Part shown: piece by piece, positions 1 to 6,374 of the stretch
Position numbering within the stretch: position 1 is the stretch's first letter
How the letters are laid out: every line of letters begins with the position of its first letter
Source of the DNA: Bacteroidales bacterium
GTDB taxonomy: Bacteria > Bacteroidota > Bacteroidia > Bacteroidales > GCA-2748055
Assembly: GCA_029934875.1 (NCBI GenBank)
Contig: JAOZLK010000077.1
Span: forward strand, 1-11,266
Reading direction: 5' to 3'
DNA: 11,266 nucleotides
Notes under the pieces: model-generated
The model's database searches: none
Seen by the model: only the letters and a program-made list of their open reading frames with translations
What the model was told of the DNA's origin: nothing
Translations under genes and position numbers: made by a program

Positions 1-132
1 AGGATGTTCCGGTGTGAAACCCTCATCATTATATGTGATATTCCAGGTTTTGACAATATCCTGGGAAAAAGAGCAAACAGGTATACTTACTAATAGAATC
101 GGAAATACGGATATCAACAAATATCTTCTCAT
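1..132 (-). CDS. Secreted protein, N-terminal fragment (runs off the window)
   Basis: Reading the minus strand from the ATG at 132 down to base 1 gives 44 codons with no stop, so this is the 5' end of a gene that continues beyond the left edge. Residues 1-23 have the form of a signal peptide: two Arg after the Met, a hydrophobic stretch (YLLISVFPILLVSI), then a polar SFSQ/D site typical of signal peptidase I cleavage in Bacteroidota. The mature part starts DIVKTWNITYNDEG. A Cys at position 20 lies close to the cleavage region, but the residues before it do not make a good lipobox. I do not recognise the family. It has the same orientation as the recombinase upstream, separated by 213 bases. 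The start is chosen because it is the only ATG giving a complete signal peptide. The fragment is too short to assign a function. Confidence 0.6.
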   Translation of the reverse strand, partial: MRRYLLISVFPILLVSIPVCSFSQDIVKTWNITYNDEGFTPEHP

Positions 133-209
133 TAGGATTGAAATTAAATTGGCCTTAACGTTTGAATAAATGAGTGTGGAGTTTATTTATCATATATATT
201 GGAAGGATT

Positions 210-226
210 TAAACAGTTGATATTTA
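210..226 (+). repeat. Left copy of a 17-base direct near-repeat flanking the recombinase
   Basis: The 17 bases taaacagttgatattta match 1603-1619 (taaaaagttgatatcta) at 15 positions, in the same orientation, on the other side of the recombinase gene. A flanking pair could be recombination (att-like) half-sites or a chance match between AT-rich spacers. The rest of the 133-345 gap shows no gene, terminator or clear promoter to me. Confidence 0.3.
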
Positions 227-345
227 GAGCGATAAGGAGGTAGATATCCCAGAATGATAGTATGTGGATTTGCAAGGAGGAGAGTTGGTGGCGTGACGGG
301 AAAAGTGTCATGGTTCTGGGGGTGTGGGCTAAAATTAGAAAACTT

Positions 346-1512
346 TCAAAGCTTAGGAAAATCTTTGCCACGCTTTTTGTCAATAATAACATCAAGAGGG
401 CTTTTGATATTTGCCAATGCTTTCTGGCTAACATGCGTATAGATTTCGGTTGTTTTGCTTGATTCATGTCCGAGGATGGTTTGGATGAACCTTATATCTA
501 TTCCCTGTTCAAGAAGGTGTGTTGCGCATGAATGACGCAACATATGGGGGGTAATCCTTCTTTCAATTCCTGCCAACTTTGCAGCATTTTTTAAAATTTT
601 GGCAATACTTGTGGCACTGTATTGTTTGCGGTTTATTCCCTCAAACAACCAATAATTGGGCTTATGCTCTGACAAATATCTTTTGAGTACCATGCTAAGA
701 GACATTGAAAGAATTGTTGTCCGGTCTTTTTTTCCTTTCGCCCCCCTGATTAGAATCATTTTCCGGTCATATAATACATCTTGCTTCCGCAGACCAATCA
801 ACTCACTTCTTCGCAGTCCGCCGGAGTATATGGTCCCTATTATTGCTTTGTGCTTGATGTTTTTCAGGCTGCGGAGTATGGTATATACTTCCTCCTCGGA
901 CAGAATTACCGGCAGGGTTCTACTGCGTTTTGGCCGGTCAATCTGGTAGAATTCTTTATTATATCCAAGGATTTTTTCATAATAGAATTTAATGGCATTG
1001 ATTCTTTGGTTCTGCTGTGACTTGGAGATTGCTTTATTCCTTATTAACTCCAACAGATAGTTATTTATTTGTGCCTTGGTAATGGTGCTTAGATCCTGTC
1101 CAATAAAATAGTTTACAAAATCCCCCATGTAACTTTTATATGTTTTGATTGTGTTAGGGCTGTATCTTTTTCTTTCCAACATCTCCAGATAACCCTCGGG
1201 CAAAGCTGCAGGTTTTAGTTTGTCTTTATTTTTAGTTGCTCGGTTATTCCTGATGGGTGCTAAGGATTTAATTCCGCTTATAACAGATTTTGGAGGAAGG
1301 GATGAAAAAAATCTCCGTGAATCAAACCTGTTAAATGGGATATGCCAGATATTGAACTCGGAACTTCGCCTGATTCCCGGCAGGGTTCTTATAAAATCAT
1401 CAGATGGAATTTTCCCTGAAAAATAGACTTTTATGATTCCCAGCTTGCCCAGCCTGGCTGGAACCAAGCGGATATAAAGTACATCTTCACCTTTGTTGGA
1501 TAATTCTTTCAT
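346..1512 (-). CDS. Tyrosine recombinase/integrase (XerC/D-like) with extra N-terminal domain
   Basis: Site-specific DNA recombinase that would cut and rejoin DNA through a phosphotyrosine. In numbering from the GTG at 1524 the catalytic set is complete: Arg238 (GLRRSEL), Lys263 (GAKGKKDR), His327 and Arg330 (HMLRH), His353 (LGHES) and the nucleophile Tyr362 (IYTHV). Residues about 108-190 form the SAM-like core-binding domain (SPNTIKTYKSYMGDF). Before it lies an extra region of about 100 residues with a LPGIRR...IWHIP motif, the kind of N-terminal add-on seen in many Bacteroidota recombinases. The C-terminal half resembles integron integrases (YSATSIAKILKNAAKLAGI), but the roughly 20-residue insertion typical of true IntI before HxxR is absent. 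I prefer the ATG at 1512 (388 aa) over GTG at 1524 (392 aa); no Shine-Dalgarno site decides it. Base composition is more AT-rich than in the following genes, which suggests transfer. No partner genes, excisionase or cassettes are visible. Confidence 0.9.
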   Translation of the reverse strand: MKELSNKGEDVLYIRLVPARLGKLGIIKVYFSGKIPSDDFIRTLPGIRRSSEFNIWHIPFNRFDSRRFFSSLPPKSVISGIKSLAPIRNNRATKNKDKLKPAALPEGYLEMLERKRYSPNTIKTYKSYMGDFVNYFIGQDLSTITKAQINNYLLELIRNKAISKSQQNQRINAIKFYYEKILGYNKEFYQIDRPKRSRTLPVILSEEEVYTILRSLKNIKHKAIIGTIYSGGLRRSELIGLRKQDVLYDRKMILIRGAKGKKDRTTILSMSLSMVLKRYLSEHKPNYWLFEGINRKQYSATSIAKILKNAAKLAGIERRITPHMLRHSCATHLLEQGIDIRFIQTILGHESSKTTEIYTHVSQKALANIKSPLDVIIDKKRGKDFPKL

Positions 1513-1602
1513 TTTATTTATCACTATTGGTTTCTTCTATATGAACATGTAATTAATGGGCTATCCCCGAGAAATATCTGCTAACACATGACCTTTATTT
1601 GA

Positions 1603-1619
1603 TAAAAAGTTGATATCTA
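1603..1619 (+). repeat. Right copy of the 17-base direct near-repeat flanking the recombinase
   Basis: Matches 210-226 at 15 of 17 positions in direct orientation and lies in the divergent spacer between the recombinase and the TPR gene. The similarity stops sharply on both sides. See the left copy for interpretation. Confidence 0.3.
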
Positions 1620-1650
1620 TTTGGGCCCGAAGCATGGGGAGGGGGGCAGA

Positions 1651-1682
1651 TTTATTTATTTTACAAAAAGCAATTATCTTTA
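1651..1682 (+). promoter_or_regulatory. Possible promoter of the TPR-comA-aroE gene series
   Basis: TATCTTTA (1675-1682) matches 7 of 8 positions of the Bacteroidota -7 element TAnnTTTG. TTTA at 1651-1654, 20 bases upstream, matches 3 of 4 positions of the -33 TTTG element. The predicted leader is short, and a GAGGAG ribosome binding site follows at 1695-1700. The region is AT-rich, so this is a weak call. Confidence 0.3.
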
Positions 1683-1704
1683 CACCTTCAAATTGAGGAG
1701 TTAG

Positions 1705-3114
1705 ATGAGTGAGAATAAGGAGCAGGTTTTTGAGAACGAGGAGTTCGAGATCTTATTGAGGAAGTACGAGGACATGCGCAGCGGAGTCCAGTCGATTTTT
1801 TTCGATGTGGAAGAGTTTGAACAGATCATTGATTACTTCCTGGACGATTTTCAATATGACGAAGCAAAAGAGGCTGCCAATCTTGGTAAAAAGCAGCACC
1901 CTTCCTCCGTCGAGATTAAGTATAAGTTCGTGCACATCTTCATCGAACAGGGAAATGCCAAAAAGGCGCTTGCCCTGCTTGAGGCGATTCCGGATTGGGA
2001 GGACAGCAACCCGGAGCGCTATTTTCTGAAGGGAACCGCCCATTGCCTTATGGGAAAACTTAAGGAAGCAGAAAGGCAGTTTGACAGGGCCCTGGAACTT
2101 TCAGGCGAAGAAACCTTTGAAGCCTTGCTAAACATCTCCATTGCTTTCGAGAACGTCAGGCACTACGAGCTGGCCCTTAAATATTTGACTCAGGCTTTTG
2201 GTCAACAACCTGAAAATCTCTCCGTTCTCTACGACATGGGCTACTTCTATGAGAGGCTGCATAAGTTCGATGAAAGCCTTAAATATTACGAACGCTACCT
2301 CGATCTGGATCCTTTCTCAGACAATGTGTGGTACAACATTGGGATTGTTTATCATAAAATTGAGCTCTTCGAGAAGGCCGTAGAAGCCTACGACTTTTCC
2401 ATCTCACTCAATCCCGATTACGCTTCTGCCTATTTCAATAAGGCAACAGTCTGGATACATGCAAGAAATTTTGACAGGGCCATTGCCTCTTACAAGGATT
2501 TCCTGGAGATAGAACCCGAAAACACCCAGGCTTACTGCTATATGGGCGATTGCTACGAGCAAATGGAGCGGCTCGATGATGCTGTGTCCGCTTTTCAAAA
2601 GGTCATAGAAATTGACAATACTGATCCTGAAGGGTGGTTTGGTGCAGGAATGATCTACATACTTCAGAACAGGCACGAGGAGGCGATAACCTACATTCTG
2701 AAAGCCATTGAATTCGACGGCTCCAATCTTGACTACTGGATCAACCTGGGTTATGTCAGCGAGGATGCCGGCCAAATCGAAGAGGCCATAAAGTGTTATG
2801 CCCATGTTACCCGAAGCGATGCCTCTGATCCGGATGGATGGATCGCCCTTTCGGGATTATTGATGAAAGAGGGTGACTTTGAGCAGGCTCTGAATTTTCT
2901 CAGGGCTGCCTATGTGCATCATCCTGACACGGCCGCGATCAAGGTTAAAATGGCAGTATGCCACCTTAAAATGGAAGAACATTCCCTTGCTCTTAAGTTT
3001 CTTGAAGAAGGACTGAAGAAAGATTCTTCACTGCTGGCAGATTTTGCCTACTATTTTCCTGCAGGTTCATATAGGATTGATATCAAACGTGTTATCCAAA
3101 AATATAAATCATAA
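1705..3114 (+). CDS. Cytoplasmic tetratricopeptide repeat protein
   Basis: A 469-residue protein made almost wholly of TPR helix-turn-helix units, a scaffold fold for protein-protein contacts. From residue 171 the units follow each other in exact 34-residue steps (starts at 171, 205, 239, 273, 307, 341, 375 and 409). They show the usual pattern: a W/Y and G/A in helix A, A at helix B and P or D/N at the turn (AVEAYDFSISLNPD, AIASYKDFLEIEPE). Four less regular units precede them, giving about 12. The first 35 residues are acidic and lack a signal peptide or membrane segment, so the protein should be cytoplasmic. The short ending (YRIDIKRVIQKYKS) is basic. The start is supported by GAGGAG at 1695-1700, four bases before the ATG. 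It is the first gene of the series and ends 5 bases before comA. The specific partner cannot be told from sequence. Confidence 0.9.
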   Translation: MSENKEQVFENEEFEILLRKYEDMRSGVQSIFFDVEEFEQIIDYFLDDFQYDEAKEAANLGKKQHPSSVEIKYKFVHIFIEQGNAKKALALLEAIPDWEDSNPERYFLKGTAHCLMGKLKEAERQFDRALELSGEETFEALLNISIAFENVRHYELALKYLTQAFGQQPENLSVLYDMGYFYERLHKFDESLKYYERYLDLDPFSDNVWYNIGIVYHKIELFEKAVEAYDFSISLNPDYASAYFNKATVWIHARNFDRAIASYKDFLEIEPENTQAYCYMGDCYEQMERLDDAVSAFQKVIEIDNTDPEGWFGAGMIYILQNRHEEAITYILKAIEFDGSNLDYWINLGYVSEDAGQIEEAIKCYAHVTRSDASDPDGWIALSGLLMKEGDFEQALNFLRAAYVHHPDTAAIKVKMAVCHLKMEEHSLALKFLEEGLKKDSSLLADFAYYFPAGSYRIDIKRVIQKYKS

Positions 3115-3119
3115 GATAA

Positions 3120-3902
3120 ATGAATTTTAAGATAAATCATATTCCTGAGAGAACCTCCGGGAAAAGGGAACATGGACTTACCATGATGATGGACAAAGGC
3201 TTAAGCCTGGCAGAAGCGGGACATTTTGTTGACTCCAGTGCTCCTTACACCGACCTGGTGAAGTTTGGGTTCGGTACAGCTTTAATAACCAGGCAACTAA
3301 AGGAAAAAGTAAAACTTTACCAGGAGGCTGGTTTAAAACCCTATTTTGGAGGAACACTTTTTGAAATGTTCTTCGTCCGCAACCAGTTTGATGATTACAG
3401 ACGCTTTGTATCTGAATCGGGAATAAACAATGTTGAAGTTTCCGACGGCACAATCAGGATGGAGCATGAAGAAAAGCTTAAATGTATTGAAATCCTTGCA
3501 GCTGATTTCCAGGTCTTATCGGAAGTTGGAACCAAGGTTAAGGGGGTGGAGCTCTCCAATGAAGTATGGGTGTCGAATATGAAGAGTGAGCTGGCAGCAG
3601 GTGCATGGAAGGTGATTGGTGAGGCGCGGGAAAGCGGCACCATCGGTCTTTATCAATCGGATGGTTCAGCCAACAGGGAGCTGATTGATGATATCATGAA
3701 AGAGATTGCGGTTGAAGATGTGCTCTGGGAGGCCCCTAATAAGGCTCAGCAGATGATGTTTATCCAGATGTTGGGAGCCAACGTGAATCTGGGGAACATA
3801 GCCCCCAATGAGGTTGTATCACTCGAAGCATTGAGGTGCGGGATGAGGGGCGATACATTTTTTGATGTTCTACCAGAAGAATTCCATTCCAGAAAACTTT
3901 AG
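3120..3902 (+). CDS. comA: Phosphosulfolactate synthase
   Basis: Adds sulfite to phosphoenolpyruvate to give (2R)-phospho-3-sulfolactate (EC 4.4.1.19). This is the first step to 3-sulfolactate and, in methanogens, to coenzyme M. The 260-residue length fits the family. Conserved blocks appear in order along a TIM-barrel: GLTMMMDKG (19-27), VKFGFGT (47-53), FGGTLFE (76-82), VEVSDGT (105-111), VLSEVG (132-137), EARESG (168-173), WEAP (203-206), GANVNLGNI (219-227) and LEALRCGMRGDT (235-246). The Lys, Glu and Arg residues used by the family for sulfite and PEP binding sit inside these blocks. The enzyme is cytoplasmic. The ATG lies 5 bases after the TPR stop, so the two are probably co-transcribed. 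The methanogen partners comB, comC, comD and comE are not in the window, so the final product here is unknown. Sulfolactate, or cysteate for sulfonolipids, are the reasonable guesses. Confidence 0.9.
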   Translation: MNFKINHIPERTSGKREHGLTMMMDKGLSLAEAGHFVDSSAPYTDLVKFGFGTALITRQLKEKVKLYQEAGLKPYFGGTLFEMFFVRNQFDDYRRFVSESGINNVEVSDGTIRMEHEEKLKCIEILAADFQVLSEVGTKVKGVELSNEVWVSNMKSELAAGAWKVIGEARESGTIGLYQSDGSANRELIDDIMKEIAVEDVLWEAPNKAQQMMFIQMLGANVNLGNIAPNEVVSLEALRCGMRGDTFFDVLPEEFHSRKL

Positions 3903-4833
3903 CAAATTGAAACATCGCTTAAAAGAATACCTGTTCATTGCCCTGCGTGGCATGGGGATGGGGGCTGCAGATGTAATCCCGGGGGTTTCTGGTGGCACAA
4001 TTGCATTTATCACTGGTATATACGAAGAACTCGTCAACTCCATTAAAAGTGTTAATATTGAAGCGCTTAAGCTCCTAGTGAGTGGTCGCTGGAAGTCCCT
4101 GTGGAAGCATGTAAACGGCAACTTCCTGCTGGCTGTGTTCGGAGGGGTTTTCATATCCGTCCTCTCCCTGGCTAAAATCCTGGAACACCTGCTGGAAAAT
4201 CATCCCATTCTGATCTGGTCCTTCTTTTTCGGGCTCATCCTGGCCTCAGCCTACGTCGTTTCCAGGAAGATCAAAAAGTGGGAATATGCCTATGTGGTGG
4301 CCCTGGTTAGCGGTATTGGTATTGCTTTCTATATCACCAGCGTGACCCCAACCACAACCACCGATGCTTCCTGGTTTGTGGTTCTTTCGGGCGGACTGGC
4401 AAGCTGTGCCATGATCCTGCCGGGCATCTCGGGAAGTTTCATACTCCTTCTGTTGGGGAAGTATGAATTTGCCCTTCAGGCTGTAAATGAGCGCCTGATT
4501 CTGGACCTGATCTTGCTTGGTTCAGGGGCAGTTGTGGGGCTCATCCTTTTTTCAAACCTGCTTTCCTGGCTTCTGAAAAATTTTCATGACGCCACCATTG
4601 CGGTCCTGGTTGGATTCATGCTTGGATCCCTGAATAAAATATGGCCCTGGAAAGAAACGCTTAAAACCATTGTGGTGGATGGCGAAGTAAAGCCTCTTAT
4701 AGAAAAAAACATTCTGCCCGCAGTGGGTGATTCCGGAGACCTTTTCTGGATGGCCCTTCTGATGGCTGCCATTGGAATCGGATTAATTTTGTTATTGGAA
4801 CTTATACTTGCTAAAAGACCCACTAAACACTAA
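3865..4833 (+). CDS. popT: DUF368 membrane protein, PopT-type undecaprenyl-phosphate translocase
   Basis: DUF368 family integral membrane protein. Members have been shown to recycle undecaprenyl phosphate, the lipid carrier of cell-wall synthesis, by moving it back to the cytoplasmic face (PopT). The two family hallmarks are present: GMGAADVIPGVSGGTIAF (PGVSGG at 39-44) and CAMILPGISGSFILLLLG (PGISGS at 186-191). They are the inverted-repeat halves of the transporter. Hydrophobic segments lie around 88-105, 115-135, 142-160, 170-200, 210-235, 243-256 and 293-315. The 322-residue length is near the family norm. Two starts are possible: ATG at 3865, which overlaps comA by 38 bases, or TTG at 3907, 4 bases after the comA stop. 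The TTG would begin MKHRLKEYLFIALRGM, closer to the usual short N-terminus. The first part of the downstream heptamer array overlaps the last codons. Confidence 0.85.
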   Translation: MFYQKNSIPENFSKLKHRLKEYLFIALRGMGMGAADVIPGVSGGTIAFITGIYEELVNSIKSVNIEALKLLVSGRWKSLWKHVNGNFLLAVFGGVFISVLSLAKILEHLLENHPILIWSFFFGLILASAYVVSRKIKKWEYAYVVALVSGIGIAFYITSVTPTTTTDASWFVVLSGGLASCAMILPGISGSFILLLLGKYEFALQAVNERLILDLILLGSGAVVGLILFSNLLSWLLKNFHDATIAVLVGFMLGSLNKIWPWKETLKTIVVDGEVKPLIEKNILPAVGDSGDLFWMALLMAAIGIGLILLLELILAKRPTKH

Positions 4834-4869
4834 GCACTGGCCACTGTGTACTGTTTACTACGCACTTAC
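4821..4869 (+). repeat. Degenerate tandem heptamer array, YACTNNN x7
   Basis: Seven consecutive 7-base units all begin C/T-A-C-T: starts at 4821 (CACTAAA), 4828 (CACTAAG), 4835, 4842, 4849, 4856 and 4863. The phase never slips. The array covers the last codons and stop of the DUF368 gene and almost all of the spacer before the aroE ATG at 4872. No function is known to me. The last three bases of each unit vary, so the first four define the repeat. Confidence 0.6.
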
Positions 4870-4871
4870 TT

Positions 4872-5618
4872 ATGAAACTTTTCGGACTAATCGGTTATCC
4901 GCTGGGACACAGTTTCTCGGCCCCCTACTTCAAACAAAAGTTTGAGGATGAGGAAATTGTTGCTGAGTACCGGAATTTTCCCCTTGAGCAAATCAGTGAT
5001 TTTGAGGAGCTTGTTAAAAGGGAACCGAAGCTGGTAGGATTGAATGTTACTGTTCCTTATAAGCAGAAGATTATTCCTTACCTGGATGCACTGAATCCAA
5101 CTGCCAGGAGCATCGGTGCAGTGAATACCATTTTCTTTTGCAGAAAGGAGGGCCGCTTATCCCTGCTCGGTTACAACAGTGATGTACTTGGATTTGAGCG
5201 TTCTCTAAAGGAACATTTAAAAGAGGAACACAAGCAGGCACTTGTACTGGGAAGTGGAGGATCCTCAAAGGCTGTGATTCATGTGCTGGATGGCTTAGGG
5301 ATTTCCTTTCAGTTGGTGAGCAGGAAAAGGGGAGAGGGACTTCTGTCCTACGATCAACTGGACCGGAAAATCATGGAGAGTCATAAGCTGATAATCAATA
5401 CAACACCTCTTGGAATGCATCCGAAGATTGACTCTTATCCTGAGATTCCCTATGAGATGATCACCCCCCACCACCTGCTTTTCGACCTGGTTTACAATCC
5501 GGAAAAAACCCGTTTCTTAAGCATGGGGCAGGAGCAGGGAGCCTCCATCGTAAACGGTTCTGACATGCTGGTGTACCAGGCAGAAGGCTCATGGGAAATA
5601 TGGAATAAAGAGAGATAG
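4872..5618 (+). CDS. aroE: Shikimate dehydrogenase
   Basis: Reduces 3-dehydroshikimate to shikimate with NADPH (EC 1.1.1.25), the fourth step of the pathway from chorismate precursors to aromatic amino acids. The substrate domain holds GHSFSAPYF (12-20, shikimate-binding Ser pair), NVTVPYK with catalytic Lys64, GAVNTI (82-87) and GYNSD with catalytic Asp104. The Rossmann domain has the dinucleotide loop GSGGSSKA (127-134), with Ser where Ala is more common, and NTTPLGM (176-182). The family end motif NGSDMLVYQ (228-236) closes the active site. The 248 residues are somewhat shorter than the roughly 270 of the E. coli enzyme but complete. The protein is cytoplasmic. It starts 38 bases after the DUF368 stop, across the heptamer array, and ends 6 bases before the thioesterase gene. 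Confidence 0.95.
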   Translation: MKLFGLIGYPLGHSFSAPYFKQKFEDEEIVAEYRNFPLEQISDFEELVKREPKLVGLNVTVPYKQKIIPYLDALNPTARSIGAVNTIFFCRKEGRLSLLGYNSDVLGFERSLKEHLKEEHKQALVLGSGGSSKAVIHVLDGLGISFQLVSRKRGEGLLSYDQLDRKIMESHKLIINTTPLGMHPKIDSYPEIPYEMITPHHLLFDLVYNPEKTRFLSMGQEQGASIVNGSDMLVYQAEGSWEIWNKER

Positions 5619-5624
5619 AAAGCC

Positions 5625-6374
5625 ATGGCATCTGTTTTCCGAAAAGAATTCACCGTCTCATCCTACGAATTAAATCCGCGGGGAAAAGCCCGGCTTACCA
5701 CGATGGCCAATTACTTCCAGGAAATAGCCTACCACCATGCAAATGAGTTGGGTTTTGGCTATGATCAGATGAAGGAGAGGCGCACCCTGTGGATGCTTTC
5801 CCGCATGAAAATCAAGATGCTGAAGTACCCGGTCTGGAATGAAAAAGTCGTGGTTGAGACCTGGCCAAGCGGAATCGAGAAGCTGTTTGCTCTGCGGGAT
5901 TTTCGCATAAGTGATTCTGAAGGAAATTTATTAGGTATAGCCACAACATACTGGCTAATTGTACACCTGGATAGCCACAGACCCATAAGGCCCGGGGCGG
6001 AGCTGGAACGATTTTCCAACATCGATTACGGCGATCCGGTTTTCGATTCAATACTTAAAAAGATCGATCTGCCTGTCAGTGACAAGCAGCTTGCCCAACA
6101 TACAGTGGTTTTTTCAGACCTGGATATAGTGGGGCATGTGAACAATGTAAAGTATTTGGAGTGGTGCATCGATGCAATCATGACCAACAACTTGATTGAC
6201 AGGTCTATTCGTAATTTCGAGATCAATTTTCTGCATGAAACCAAACTGGGCAATCATGTGGTGATCAGTGCCTCGGATGGGGATGTAAACGAGCTTGGTT
6301 TTATCCACACCCTGGTGGCAAAACGTAGCGAAGACGGGCAGGAGCTTATTCGGGCACGAATTGAGTGGGCTTGA
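5625..6374 (+). CDS. Acyl-ACP thioesterase (FatA/FatB family)
   Basis: Releases free fatty acid from acyl carrier protein (EC 3.1.2.14 type, family PF01643). It is a double hot-dog fold of 249 residues, the normal bacterial length. The first hot-dog covers about 5-135 (MANYFQEIAYHHANELG, LWMLSRMKIKM, ETWPSGIEK). The second covers about 150-245 and carries SDLDIVGHVNNVKYLEW. Aligned by eye to plant FatB, catalytic Asp (D167), His (H171) and the Glu 34 residues further on (E205) are kept. The Asn normally two residues after the Asp is Val169, which is unusual for the motif. The protein is cytoplasmic with no signal peptide. The ATG is 6 bases after the aroE stop, indicating co-transcription. 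The 3' end overlaps the convergent truA by 29 bases. The thioesterase family call is firm; chain-length preference cannot be read from sequence. Confidence 0.9.
   Translation: MASVFRKEFTVSSYELNPRGKARLTTMANYFQEIAYHHANELGFGYDQMKERRTLWMLSRMKIKMLKYPVWNEKVVVETWPSGIEKLFALRDFRISDSEGNLLGIATTYWLIVHLDSHRPIRPGAELERFSNIDYGDPVFDSILKKIDLPVSDKQLAQHTVVFSDLDIVGHVNNVKYLEWCIDAIMTNNLIDRSIRNFEINFLHETKLGNHVVISASDGDVNELGFIHTLVAKRSEDGQELIRARIEWA

Noticed and set aside
133..345. Possible integron attC site between the recombinase and the secreted-protein gene
   Set aside because: No RYYYAAC/GTTRRRY pair with folding arms was found; the nearest match (ccttaacg near 153-160) breaks the core consensus.
183..467. 94-codon minus-strand frame over the recombinase 3' end
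   Set aside because: It overlaps the recombinase in another frame, has no recognisable domain, and its composition looks like translated AT-rich spacer.
1623..1646. G-rich stretch as a G-quadruplex or terminator
   Set aside because: The G runs have uneven loops and no hairpin plus T-run follows; the only palindrome is the short gggccc.
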